From NCBI GenBank assembly GCA_900553365.1, contig USDL01000002.1, positions 25,737 to 89,736 on the forward strand: a stretch of DNA of 64,000 bases, read 5' to 3'. Source of the stretch: an uncultured Clostridium sp. (GTDB lineage Bacteria > Bacillota > Clostridia > TANB77 > CAG-508). The notes beneath the pieces were generated by a model. It made no database searches. It had not been told where the DNA came from and saw only the letters and a program-made list of their open reading frames with translations. Positions 26,816 to 35,341 of this stretch are shown one piece after another (within the stretch, counting starts at the first letter, position 1; every line of letters begins with the position of its first letter). Both the position numbers and the translations under genes were made by a program.

Positions 26816-29094
26816 GTTGTTGCTCCTTTCGCTTTTCTTTTACTTGATGCGTAAAAAGCCATTTCTTCGGATAATGCTTGTATATCCTGCTTTCTATTGT
26901 TATAAAAATTAGTTATATTAAAAATAATACTAGAACTATTATCGTTATTTTCAATTTTTTCTTCTTGCAATTCTTTTTGCTTTCTAGTCCTATTTTTCAT
27001 ATATTCTGCATTTTCTTCTTTGGTTAATACTCTTTCTCCCTTATGTAATAATGCGGGATAATCATCTTCTGGCACATAATCAATACCAACTTTTAATTTT
27101 GGTATTTCGTTAATATGAAATCCCTTCCCACCAACTCCAGGAACCCAATCTGGTATTTTTATTTTATTTATACCTCTAATAAATGTGTTTATTCCATTTA
27201 TTATCCAATTTATAGGTGTTTTAAATATGTTTGCAAGTCCACTTATTATATTACTAAATATGTTCTTAATATTTTGCCATGCTGCACTCCAATTTCCAGT
27301 AAATACATTTTTTACAAAGTTAATTATATTGGAAAATACATTTTTTACATTTCCTATAACATTTTTTATTGTTTCAAATACACTTGAAAATATATATTTT
27401 ACCTGATTAAATGCTCCTTGCCATGCACCAACAAAAATCACTTTCACAAAATTTATAATTCCTTCAAATACACTTATTGTATTTTGAATTATTTTTGAAA
27501 CCAAATCAAATGCTCCTTTGAAAACAGTGGATATTACATTTGCAACTAATTCAAGACCCGCTTGTAGTGGTGGTAATATTAGTTGTATTATATTAGTAAA
27601 TAATTGAATCAAAGGAGGTAATATCATATTTATTAACGATAGTAGTGGTTCTAATAATGTCATAAATAAATTTATTATAGGTTGTAATAAATTTATAATT
27701 GGTTGTAATAAATCCAATAATGGTTGTATTAATTGCATCAAAATAGGTAAAAGAGATTGAACTATTTGCATTATTGGTGGCAATAACATTTGTGCTAACT
27801 GTACCAAAACTGGCAAAATTGCTTGTATTATTTGTGTCAAGAAAGGAACTAATTGTTTCCAAATATCCATCATTATAGGCATAATTGTTTGTACCAGTTC
27901 CATAAGTGGTGGTAATAATTGTGCAAACATTTCCGATATTACTGGCGAAACCTCATTTAACATTCCTTCAATTACTGGCATATTATCACTAATTATTTGA
28001 ATTACTTGTTTTAGTATAGGCATAAGTGCATTTCCAAGTGGAAGTAATAGCATTTCTACATTTCTTTTTAGTCCTTCAAATAAATCTGTTAAATTGTCAT
28101 ATTTTACTTCTTTTAATTTGTCCATTGTATTTACTGTCTCATCAAATTTGTCTCCATATTCTGTCATAGCAAATACAGCATCTTTTCCCAAGTCCTCCCA
28201 CATAGTACCAAATATAGCAACACCTGCAGTATTTTGTTCTATTGGGTCCTCAATATTTTTCAAACCTTCTACAACTTCTCCAAATGCCCAAGAAGCTCTT
28301 TCTCCACCTTCTCCAAATGCTTGTGCAATATCATCTGCATTTAATTTCATTGCTTTTAGAGAATCTGTTGCAGAGCCATCTTTCATTCTGATGCCCATTT
28401 CTTTTATTGCATCTCCCACTTTATCTATAGAAAAAGCTCCACTATCTGCTCCTTGTTTGAATGTATTAAACATATCAGTAGCACTTAATCCGTTTTGTTT
28501 AAAATGTACGGAATATTCATTTATTGAATCTAGCAAGTCTCCATTTTTATCTAATCCTTGCTGTGCCCCTTGTGCTATTAAATTGTATGCTTCTTCGGAT
28601 GAAATTCCAAATTGGTCCATAAGCATTTTAGCAGCTCGTACACTCTCGTTTACTTCAAATCCAAATGTATCTCTTAATGCCAAAGCATCTTCCGTTACAC
28701 TTTGAAGTTGTGTATCTTCAATTTCTCCTAGCTGTGTTTTTACTTGTGCCATACTATCTGCGATGTCTTGAAAATCCTCTCCATAGTTATTCTTGTAGAT
28801 GTTTTTCAAAACCTCTTCATATTGTCCTGTTGCTTCCGTTGCTGTTCCTGTCGCCGCTATATAACTATCTATAGCAGAATCTACATCTTTTGCAGTATTG
28901 ATTGCCATTCCTCCAATAGCTGTTGCTGCGGTAACTGCTGCTGCTCCTAATCCAAGTGCCCATTTCCCTGCAGTTTTTGCGACATTGCCTAGCTTTGTTC
29001 CTAATCCTTCACTTTTTTTGCCTGTTTTTTCAATTTTTTCATCCGCTTCGGTAGTATCTACAAAAATACTACCAAATAACTTAAATATTTCCAT
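26812..29094 (-). CDS. tail tape-measure protein
   Basis: 760 residues. It is the longest gene between tail chaperones and Dit, with a hydrophobic segment (about 40-65), an apolar middle of repeated LLPPLMQLI, LPILMQLIQPL and INLLQPI units (about 340-500) and a C-terminal GFHINEIPKL...YVPEDDYPALLHKGERVLT motif common to tape-measure proteins. It sets tail length and may be injected. Confidence 0.9.
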   Translation of the reverse strand: MEIFKLFGSIFVDTTEADEKIEKTGKKSEGLGTKLGNVAKTAGKWALGLGAAAVTAATAIGGMAINTAKDVDSAIDSYIAATGTATEATGQYEEVLKNIYKNNYGEDFQDIADSMAQVKTQLGEIEDTQLQSVTEDALALRDTFGFEVNESVRAAKMLMDQFGISSEEAYNLIAQGAQQGLDKNGDLLDSINEYSVHFKQNGLSATDMFNTFKQGADSGAFSIDKVGDAIKEMGIRMKDGSATDSLKAMKLNADDIAQAFGEGGERASWAFGEVVEGLKNIEDPIEQNTAGVAIFGTMWEDLGKDAVFAMTEYGDKFDETVNTMDKLKEVKYDNLTDLFEGLKRNVEMLLLPLGNALMPILKQVIQIISDNMPVIEGMLNEVSPVISEMFAQLLPPLMELVQTIMPIMMDIWKQLVPFLTQIIQAILPVLVQLAQMLLPPIMQIVQSLLPILMQLIQPLLDLLQPIINLLQPIINLFMTLLEPLLSLINMILPPLIQLFTNIIQLILPPLQAGLELVANVISTVFKGAFDLVSKIIQNTISVFEGIINFVKVIFVGAWQGAFNQVKYIFSSVFETIKNVIGNVKNVFSNIINFVKNVFTGNWSAAWQNIKNIFSNIISGLANIFKTPINWIINGINTFIRGINKIKIPDWVPGVGGKGFHINEIPKLKVGIDYVPEDDYPALLHKGERVLTKEENAEYMKNRTRKQKELQEEKIENNDNSSSIIFNITNFYNNRKQDIQALSEEMAFYASSKRKAKGATT

Positions 29095-29400
29095 TTATTT
29101 TTCCACCTGCCTTCTGCTCTTGCTCATAATACCTTACTACTCCCATCATTTCTTTTTCTATTTCATCATTAGACATTTGCCTTTCTTTTGATGAATTACA
29201 ATGTAAATTTTCAAAAGCTTTTTTCTTATATTCTTCAAAAGAAACAAATTCAAAAAAACCTATTTCCATATATGGATATAGAGTTAACCATCTTGTATAT
29301 AATTCTTTTTCATAGGCAGTTTCTAGTAAATTATTTAATTTTTCTATTGGAAAGTTTTTAATATTAGATATGCCATAATATTTTTCAAGTAGTATTATTT
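29081..29400 (-). CDS. tail-assembly chaperone extension (GT-type), made by -1 frameshift
   Basis: This frame has no convincing start but is open from the end of the preceding gene (ARIEEKIILLEKYYGISNIK) to a stop inside the tape-measure start region. It is in the -1 frame of the upstream chaperone gene, whose last codons are AAG AAA AAA TAA. The arrangement and position, immediately before the tape measure, are those of the G/GT pair of lambda-like and Gram-positive siphoviruses. An internal ATG at 29269 is possible but cuts off conserved-looking sequence. Confidence 0.6.
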
Positions 29401-29748
29401 TTTCTTCGATTCTGGCATATCCTTTTGTTGTAAAAAACTTTTTAATCCCTTATCTTTTGCTATTTCCTTCAAGAACTCTATTACATCAACTTGTTTTGCT
29501 TCTTCTTCTGATATTTCTTTATATAAAGAAATAAATCGTACTAATTCATCTCTAACTAAATGCAATTTTTTTCCTAGTGTTAATAGTAGTTCTGCTCCAA
29601 TTTGTTTTTGTAGCCTTTCTACTTCACTTTTGCTTTTTCCCCTTGCTTCATCACCCATCTTAAAAAACTTTTGCATTAGTTGTGAATCTATCTCCATTTT
29701 TTCCATTATTGTGCTTATAACACACATCATATCAATGTTAATTTTCAT
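29395..29748 (-). CDS. tail-assembly chaperone (G-type)
   Basis: 117 residues, helical and charged, between the tail-tube and tape-measure genes. The end ...QQKDMPESKKK-stop sits on an A6 run where slippage by -1 would produce the longer GT fusion. The function (coating the tape measure during tube assembly) is inferred from position and the frameshift arrangement. Confidence 0.65.
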   Translation of the reverse strand: MKINIDMMCVISTIMEKMEIDSQLMQKFFKMGDEARGKSKSEVERLQKQIGAELLLTLGKKLHLVRDELVRFISLYKEISEEEAKQVDVIEFLKEIAKDKGLKSFLQQKDMPESKKK

Positions 29749-29765
29749 GGTAATTTCCTCCTAAA

Positions 29766-29796
29766 TAAAAAAATAGAGCAACCTTTATAGTTGCTC
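29766..29796 (-). terminator. terminator after the major tail protein gene
   Basis: GAGCAAC (29776-29782) pairs with GTTGCTC (29790-29796), and the minus strand continues into a T run (29766-29773). It probably reduces transcription past the abundant tail-tube gene. Confidence 0.7.
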
Positions 29797-29801
29797 ATAC
29801 A

Positions 29802-30383
29802 TTAAACTGTTGTTAGACTTTCTTCGTAAGTAATACTTTGTATTCTTTCGATTGAGTAAATTTTCTTTGTTTCATCTTCGTAAGAATGATGAGCAGCAAA
29901 ATCTAATTGTATTTCTCCTTCTGCTTTTTGTACTGCTGCAAATTCTAATCCATTGTCTGCCATAGCATCAAATATAGAAATTTTTAGGTAATCTCCTTTT
30001 AAAGTCTTACAAAACATAGTTATGTTATCGTTATAGTTTTCATCTGAAATTAAGCCCAAGTCTGAACTTTCAATTTTAGATATTTCGCCACTCTTATCCT
30101 TTGTTATTGATGCACCTGGCAATGCCATTGATAGTGAATCTAAACTTGCATTTAAAGTCTTTGCAGAAATTGTTGCATTTTCATCATCAATTACTTCTGT
30201 TCCTTTTGTTTTTCCACCTTGTCCATCAAATTCTATTTGTCTTATAGTTCTTTCTACTTTAAATGTAGAACCTCCACGAATTGGAGCTAACAATTTTTGT
30301 GTTTCTAACCCATAATTTCTAAAAACAATTCCATGGTCTATTTGGATGTTTTCAACATCTACTTTTCTTTGTTTTGTTTTCAA
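29802..30383 (-). CDS. major tail (tube) protein
   Basis: 193 residues, beta-rich, without membrane segments (VDVENIQIDHGIVFRNYGLE, GEIQLDFAAHHSYEDETKKI). It is placed between head-tail joining genes and the chaperone pair, with a terminator directly after it. Size and position identify the tail-tube subunit; sequence motifs alone are weak. Confidence 0.75.
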   Translation of the reverse strand: MKTKQRKVDVENIQIDHGIVFRNYGLETQKLLAPIRGGSTFKVERTIRQIEFDGQGGKTKGTEVIDDENATISAKTLNASLDSLSMALPGASITKDKSGEISKIESSDLGLISDENYNDNITMFCKTLKGDYLKISIFDAMADNGLEFAAVQKAEGEIQLDFAAHHSYEDETKKIYSIERIQSITYEESLTTV

Positions 30384-30397
30384 TTTAATTTCCCTCC

Positions 30398-30799
30398 TTA
30401 ATTTTGAAACTCATACATATGTATTTCAAAAGTCTGTATTCTTCTTTTTATAGTTTTATCTTCATCATAATTAGTGTTACATCCACTAAAATATATTTTT
30501 ATAGCAAAACTATCTAAAAAAGCCTGGTATCCATCTATTTTTTCCTTTATAGCATCGCAAATATTTTCTATTTGTGTTGTATCATCGCCAGAATCCCAAG
30601 TCTCCGCTTCTAAATAAAATGGTATATATATCTCATCGTTACTTTCTTTTACATCTAATACTGTATACGGAAAATCCATAGTATCATCTGCAGTCATAAA
30701 ACAATTTGGAACAACATTGTCTAAAAGTTCCTTAATGTGTTTTCTTAATTTTATTCTAGTTGTTTCTTTATCCACTTCCAATTTCCTCGCTTTCATCAA
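30398..30799 (-). CDS. tail terminator/completion-like protein
   Basis: 133 residues (LRKHIKELLDNVVPNCFMTA, DFPYTVLDV, EIYIPFYLEAETWDSGDDTT). In the HK97-type gene order this slot holds the tail terminator (gpU-like) that ends tube growth. It overlaps the preceding gp10-like gene by 32 bp. Named mainly by position. Confidence 0.6.
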   Translation of the reverse strand: MMKARKLEVDKETTRIKLRKHIKELLDNVVPNCFMTADDTMDFPYTVLDVKESNDEIYIPFYLEAETWDSGDDTTQIENICDAIKEKIDGYQAFLDSFAIKIYFSGCNTNYDEDKTIKRRIQTFEIHMYEFQN

Positions 30800-31187
30800 T
30801 TATTCCTCTTGCTTTGTTTTCATCCTCTATACTTTTGATATAAGTACCTTGTATTTTTCTTATTTCATTTTTATTATTTAGTACAGCTCCTCTTATATGT
30901 TCTTTTTTTACCTGCTTTGATGTTCCTGTCTCTTGAAAACCAATATAAAATCCTCCTGGCTTATATCCAACCTGCAAACTTCCATCTTTTCTAGCCCAAT
31001 ATTGTGTGTTTTTTCTTCCTCTTCCAGTATTTTTTTCAATACTCTTTTTAGCTTCTCTTGTAACAAACTTTCCTACATCTTTATTAGCTGCATGTACTAA
31101 TTCTTTTAAGAGATACTTTGTTCTATCTACACTATTTATATATTGAACTCCATCTTTTGTTATCTTTATTGCACTAGGAATTGCCAT
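30768..31187 (-). CDS. HK97 gp10-like neck/tail protein
   Basis: 139 residues, basic (KFVTREAKKSIEKNTGRGRK, GYKPGGFYIGFQETGTSKQ), typical of the gp10 family involved in head-tail joining. ATG 31187 suits the GAGG site better than the ATG 6 bp upstream. It overlaps both neighbours. Confidence 0.75.
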   Translation of the reverse strand: MAIPSAIKITKDGVQYINSVDRTKYLLKELVHAANKDVGKFVTREAKKSIEKNTGRGRKNTQYWARKDGSLQVGYKPGGFYIGFQETGTSKQVKKEHIRGAVLNNKNEIRKIQGTYIKSIEDENKARGIIDESEEIGSG

Positions 31188-31500
31188 AAGCATTTACCTC
31201 TTTCTTTTTTATATCACTTGAGCAAGTAAGCTCTAGCTTTTCATCATCTGTTTCATATGTTTTTAATATTTCATATTTGACTCCTTTGTATCTTAAATAC
31301 TTTTCGTTTTCATAATCAAATTTCCATATTACCAATATTCTTTCTGCCTTCATGCCTACTGCTGCAGCTTGAAAAAATGTACTTGAATATACTTGTTTTT
31401 CTTCTCCAAAAACATCTCTTTCTCCTGGTTTTCTTATCATGTCTCCTATAGCATTGCCTTCTACTTTATCTTTGCTTATCAAAGTTATTATTTCATCCAT
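31174..31500 (-). CDS. head-tail adaptor (stopper-like)
   Basis: 108 residues with the pattern of phage head-closure proteins: MDEIITLISKD near the start, GERDVFGEEKQVYSSTFFQAA, then KYLRYKGVKYEILKTY. It follows the gp6-like connector gene by 2 bp. It closes the portal channel after packaging. Confidence 0.7.
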   Translation of the reverse strand: MDEIITLISKDKVEGNAIGDMIRKPGERDVFGEEKQVYSSTFFQAAAVGMKAERILVIWKFDYENEKYLRYKGVKYEILKTYETDDEKLELTCSSDIKKKEVNAYGNS

Positions 31501-31502
31501 AT

Positions 31503-31790
31503 TTACACCTCTTTCGGTGGATTTTTGTATTTAGATGATACACTCATCTTATACCTTAATCTTTCATATGATTTTTGATATTTATCACTTTGCTTGTTGT
31601 TCCTAAAATTAGCTCTTACATAAGCAGTTATAGCCTGGCAAACCACAGTATTGGAAGCTACTATGTTACTTTCATGTATTCCAGACATTTTTAAATCTTC
31701 GATTGCAGCAAGTTCTACTTCTTTTAATTCTTCATCAAAACTACTATTGCTCAATCCAACTCTTTTCCTCAATTCTTCTACATCTATCAT
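31503..31790 (-). CDS. gp6-like head-tail connector
   Basis: 95 residues, helical: MIDVEELRKRVGLSNSSFDEEL, VCQAITAYVRANFRNN and YERLRYKMSVSSKYK. Matches the gp6/gp15 connector family that binds beneath the portal. Correct place after the capsid region. Confidence 0.75.
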   Translation of the reverse strand: MIDVEELRKRVGLSNSSFDEELKEVELAAIEDLKMSGIHESNIVASNTVVCQAITAYVRANFRNNKQSDKYQKSYERLRYKMSVSSKYKNPPKEV

Positions 31791-31809
31791 TTTAGTAGCT
31801 TCCTCCTTC

Positions 31810-32109
31810 TTATTCTTCTACTTTTGATTCTGTCTCTACAGTTTTATCTGATTCTGGTCCTTCTACTTTTGTTTCTGTAGTTTCTCCCTCTGTTTCAACA
31901 ACTTCCTCTTTTTTATTTTTTCCTTTTGTTGATTTAGTAGGTGTTTTATCTTCTACATATTCTGCTGATATAACTCTTCCCACTTTTGCATCATTTAGTT
32001 GTTTTAATCTTTCCTCTGTTACTACTAAAACAGCATCTTTTTTTACTTCTGCTAACTTATTTGTTTTATCTAAAAATGGTACTTCTACCTTAAAATTATA
32101 TTTAATCAT
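31810..32109 (-). CDS. small capsid-adjacent protein, unknown
   Basis: 99 residues. A short globular N-terminal half (KVEVPFLDKTNKLAEVKKDA) and a very acidic, threonine-rich tail (TETKVEGPESDKTVETESK). GGAGG before ATG 32109 defines the start. It lies between capsid and connector genes, where head-fibre or decoration-type proteins often occur; nothing more can be said. Confidence 0.5.
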   Translation of the reverse strand: MIKYNFKVEVPFLDKTNKLAEVKKDAVLVVTEERLKQLNDAKVGRVISAEYVEDKTPTKSTKGKNKKEEVVETEGETTETKVEGPESDKTVETESKVEE

Positions 32110-32159
32110 TTTTGTTTCCTCCATTTATAAAATATTTAGCAGCCTCTCGGCTGCTTTTA

Positions 32160-33434
32160 TTACACTTGTGGTGTTTCTTGTGTTCCCTTTTCTCCTCCAT
32201 CTGCTTTAGTTGATGTAGCTTTCTTCTTTAATAACACTACACTTTGAGTGCTTGACATTTTACCATCGCCAATTAAAGTAGCTTTTGTAATCCATTGGTC
32301 TAAATCCTCATCAAAGTATCTCTTTATTACTATTTCCATATTTGAATTAAATAGATAATCTGATAAATCACAAATTACTCCAAATACTGTTCCTGCTTCT
32401 GCTGTATCAAAAGATGGTAAATAATCATCTTCTACTAGGATAGCTTCTTTTCCAAGAACTTTTGTTGTTTCTTCTCCATTTAGTCCATAATTCACTCTTC
32501 CTACAGGTTGTCCATTAGAATCTACCATACCTTCAATGTAATTAGTAAAGTCTGAATCATTTAATATGAATGAGATTCTTTTCTTGTAACTTGCAGGAAC
32601 AGCTTTTTTAGCTTTAATCCATCCTCTATATGTTCTTATTTCCTCTTCTGTTAATTCAACAACCTTTACATTTTCGTGTTTTGTAATTCCTAAAGGTTGT
32701 TTATTTCCTGTTCCATTTAAAACTGCTTGTTCTAATGCAACAATCATTGCCTCTTTCATTGCATCAACTAGACTATCTTCAAAAACTTCTAATGTTGTTG
32801 TATCAACTTCAAGGCTAATAGCAACTCTACATTGTAATTTATGATATAGGAATGATACATTTGAATTTACAGGATATTTTTGTTTATCTGCAACTGTATT
32901 CTCTCCTACCCATGTTGCTTTTGGTTTTAATGTAGCAACTGGTATAGAAATTCCACCTTTTACATTAGATTTTGTTATTCTTGCCCAGATTTGTCCATAT
33001 TCTTTTAGTTCCTTAATTACTCTTTTCATAATAGTGTTTGGAACTACTGCTGATGCATCTGTTGTAAGAGTTATTGCATCTGCTCTTTTTTCTGGAATTT
33101 TACCAGTTAATATGTATTCCATAAAAGCTGTTCTTTTTTCTAATTCTGTGTTGTCAATTTTTCTTGCTTCTAATCCCGCACTTCTTCCTGGTAAGTAAGA
33201 TGCAACTGGATTAAAAGCTGCTTTGCTTCTAATTTCCATTTGTTTAATTACTGATTTTCTTGATTCTTCTAATTTTGCTTTTTCTTCATTTAGTTTGTCT
33301 ACTTCTTCCTCAATTTCTTTTAATCTTTCTTCTTTTTCCTCTTTTGTAGCTTCATCGCTCTTTTCTTTTAATTGCTCATTTATTTTAGCAATTTCATCCT
33401 CTAATTCTTTTACTTTTTTTTCTAATTCTTCCAT
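32160..33434 (-). CDS. major capsid protein, HK97 fold
   Basis: 424 residues. The first about 75 residues are a coiled-coil delta/scaffold domain (KKVKELEDEIAKINEQLKEK) expected to be cut off by the protease. The HK97-fold shell follows (RITKSNVKGGISIPVATLKP, AVLNGTGNKQPLGITKHENV, FDEDLDQWITKATLIGDGK). It stands directly after the protease gene (2 bp). Confidence 0.92.
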   Translation of the reverse strand: MEELEKKVKELEDEIAKINEQLKEKSDEATKEEKEERLKEIEEEVDKLNEEKAKLEESRKSVIKQMEIRSKAAFNPVASYLPGRSAGLEARKIDNTELEKRTAFMEYILTGKIPEKRADAITLTTDASAVVPNTIMKRVIKELKEYGQIWARITKSNVKGGISIPVATLKPKATWVGENTVADKQKYPVNSNVSFLYHKLQCRVAISLEVDTTTLEVFEDSLVDAMKEAMIVALEQAVLNGTGNKQPLGITKHENVKVVELTEEEIRTYRGWIKAKKAVPASYKKRISFILNDSDFTNYIEGMVDSNGQPVGRVNYGLNGEETTKVLGKEAILVEDDYLPSFDTAEAGTVFGVICDLSDYLFNSNMEIVIKRYFDEDLDQWITKATLIGDGKMSSTQSVVLLKKKATSTKADGGEKGTQETPQV

Positions 33435-33435
33435 G

Positions 33436-34098
33436 TTAATTTCCTCCTAAATTTATTTTTGTTTTTATTGAAATTCGCCTTTTGCGAATTTCTAGTTGTT
33501 TATTTGCTCTAGCATTATCCAATGCCTTTTTCTCGTTATCCAACGATAATAAAGCTCGAGCATATATAGTAGTATCTTCGTAAGCAGGATAATTTACCGC
33601 ACTTACTTCGATAACCTTACTAACTTTTTTAATTATTCTTGTAGGCATTTCTTGGTCCACATCTTTCCACTCTTCATCTGCCACCTCAAACATATAACTC
33701 ATTCCAGTTATATCTCCTCTTCTTATAGCAGAATTTAATGCTTTTGCTTCTGTATTGTTTTCTATGTCTATACTTGCTCTCATTTTTAACCCTATTGTAT
33801 CTGGTTGTAAAAATAGTGTATTATTGGCATTATTTCTTCTACTTCTTGCAAGTGGTATTCTGTTAGTATCATGGTTATAATATAAAGCAACATCATCAAA
33901 GTCTGTTCCTTCAAAAGCTCCTTGTTCTATTATCTCCTTGAACATTCCTGCAATGATTGTCTCCGAATTATAAACTGCTGCATAACCTTCCAATGTAGCT
34001 TCTGAACCATTATTTTGTTGTTCATTGTCTATATTTTCTAAATTTTGAACTTGCCTTCTTTCAACTTTTTCCTTAACATATTTTTGTTGTTTGTCCAT
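33436..34098 (-). CDS. HK97-family prohead protease
   Basis: 220 residues. Protease signatures are EGYAAVYNSETIIAGMFKEI, the catalytic-histidine segment VALYYNHDTNRIPLARSR, and the serine segment RRGDITGMSYMFEV, followed by VIEVSAVNYPAYEDT. ATG 34098 has the better spacing to AAGGAGG. It matures the capsid by removing the scaffold domain. Overlaps the portal gene. Confidence 0.92.
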   Translation of the reverse strand: MDKQQKYVKEKVERRQVQNLENIDNEQQNNGSEATLEGYAAVYNSETIIAGMFKEIIEQGAFEGTDFDDVALYYNHDTNRIPLARSRRNNANNTLFLQPDTIGLKMRASIDIENNTEAKALNSAIRRGDITGMSYMFEVADEEWKDVDQEMPTRIIKKVSKVIEVSAVNYPAYEDTTIYARALLSLDNEKKALDNARANKQLEIRKRRISIKTKINLGGN

Positions 34099-35341
34099 CT
34101 CCATTTTCCTCCTTAACCATACTTTTAGATTTATTTAATTGATATTCGTTTGCAATTCTAGCATCTATGTGATTTAAACTTAAAATTCTAGTATCTCCAC
34201 CCTCTTCTGCAGGTGGCATACCTAACAAATTTAATGCATCATCTAATCTAAATACCATTAGAGGCATTAACTCTTTTATTGCATTTACTTTTGTAGCCCA
34301 ACTTGCATATTGTAATCTACTAGAATAAAATTCTACTTGATTTCCCATATCTTGCTCTCGTTCTGTAAAAAGTCTAGCTGTAAAACCTTGACTTGCCATA
34401 ATTGAAATAGGTTCTATTCTACTTTCATAAAAGCTGTTAAATTCCTCTTCACTATAATTATTATTAAAAATCGGTATAGATACACCATATTTATTTAAAA
34501 CCTTATTTTGTATAAAATCTAATGTATCCTTGTCAATTATCTTTGGGTCTATTTTTAAATCTATATACTCGCCTTTTAAATCCATTGGCAATATTCCAGA
34601 TTTGCTATGTGTTATTTTGTTTTCAAATTCTTCTATTTGACTTTTTTGGTCATCATCTGTTAATACTGTATTTATTTTTAAAATTCCTCTAATTTGAAAA
34701 CTAGATTCTATTCCTTTTGCAATGCCTTCTATCATTGTTTGATTAGTCTGTAGAGTTTTTAGTAAGTCTTTGTTATCATCATCTCCCATAAACTCATTTA
34801 CTCCAAAAAATTGCCTTAAATGAATTACTTTATAGTATGGCATTTCTGCAGTATATCCATTTGCAAAATAAAATTTTATATACATATCCCCATATTGATT
34901 TTCCAATAAATCTACTTGCATAGGTCTTAATGGATATAGCCCTTTTATAACTCCATCTTCATACAAAGGATAAATAAAAACATTGCTGTCTAATAAAAGC
35001 AATGTTACTACTTTATATATAAACTCTGATGTAGTCATAAATGGATTTGGCATACATTTTAATAGTTTTTCTAATGGACTTTTAACTACTGTTTGCTTCC
35101 CTGTTTCATTATCTACTCTAATATGTTTTGGTTGCAGTTTTGAGCAATGTGTTGCTACTCTATCAATACATATCTTTACTAAATCGGAGGCATATACATT
35201 GTTTCCAAAGCTAGAGAATATTGGCATTTCTCCATTTAGCATCTTGTAATATTTAGTTTCCATCTTTTTTTGTTTTTCTTTTTCTATATTCCTTCCAAAT
35301 ACAGAATGAAACATATCTCTTATGTTTATATTCTTTTTCAC
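34073..35341 (-). CDS. portal protein
   Basis: 422 residues of the HK97/SPP1-like portal family: YASDLVKICIDRVATHCSKL, PLYEDGVIKGLYPLRPMQVD, and GVSIPIFNNNYSEEEFNSFYES with FTARLFTERE. Forms the dodecameric DNA gate of the head. It overlaps terL by 4 bp. Confidence 0.93.
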   Translation of the reverse strand: MKKNINIRDMFHSVFGRNIEKEKQKKMETKYYKMLNGEMPIFSSFGNNVYASDLVKICIDRVATHCSKLQPKHIRVDNETGKQTVVKSPLEKLLKCMPNPFMTTSEFIYKVVTLLLLDSNVFIYPLYEDGVIKGLYPLRPMQVDLLENQYGDMYIKFYFANGYTAEMPYYKVIHLRQFFGVNEFMGDDDNKDLLKTLQTNQTMIEGIAKGIESSFQIRGILKINTVLTDDDQKSQIEEFENKITHSKSGILPMDLKGEYIDLKIDPKIIDKDTLDFIQNKVLNKYGVSIPIFNNNYSEEEFNSFYESRIEPISIMASQGFTARLFTEREQDMGNQVEFYSSRLQYASWATKVNAIKELMPLMVFRLDDALNLLGMPPAEEGGDTRILSLNHIDARIANEYQLNKSKSMVKEENGDGQTTKIC

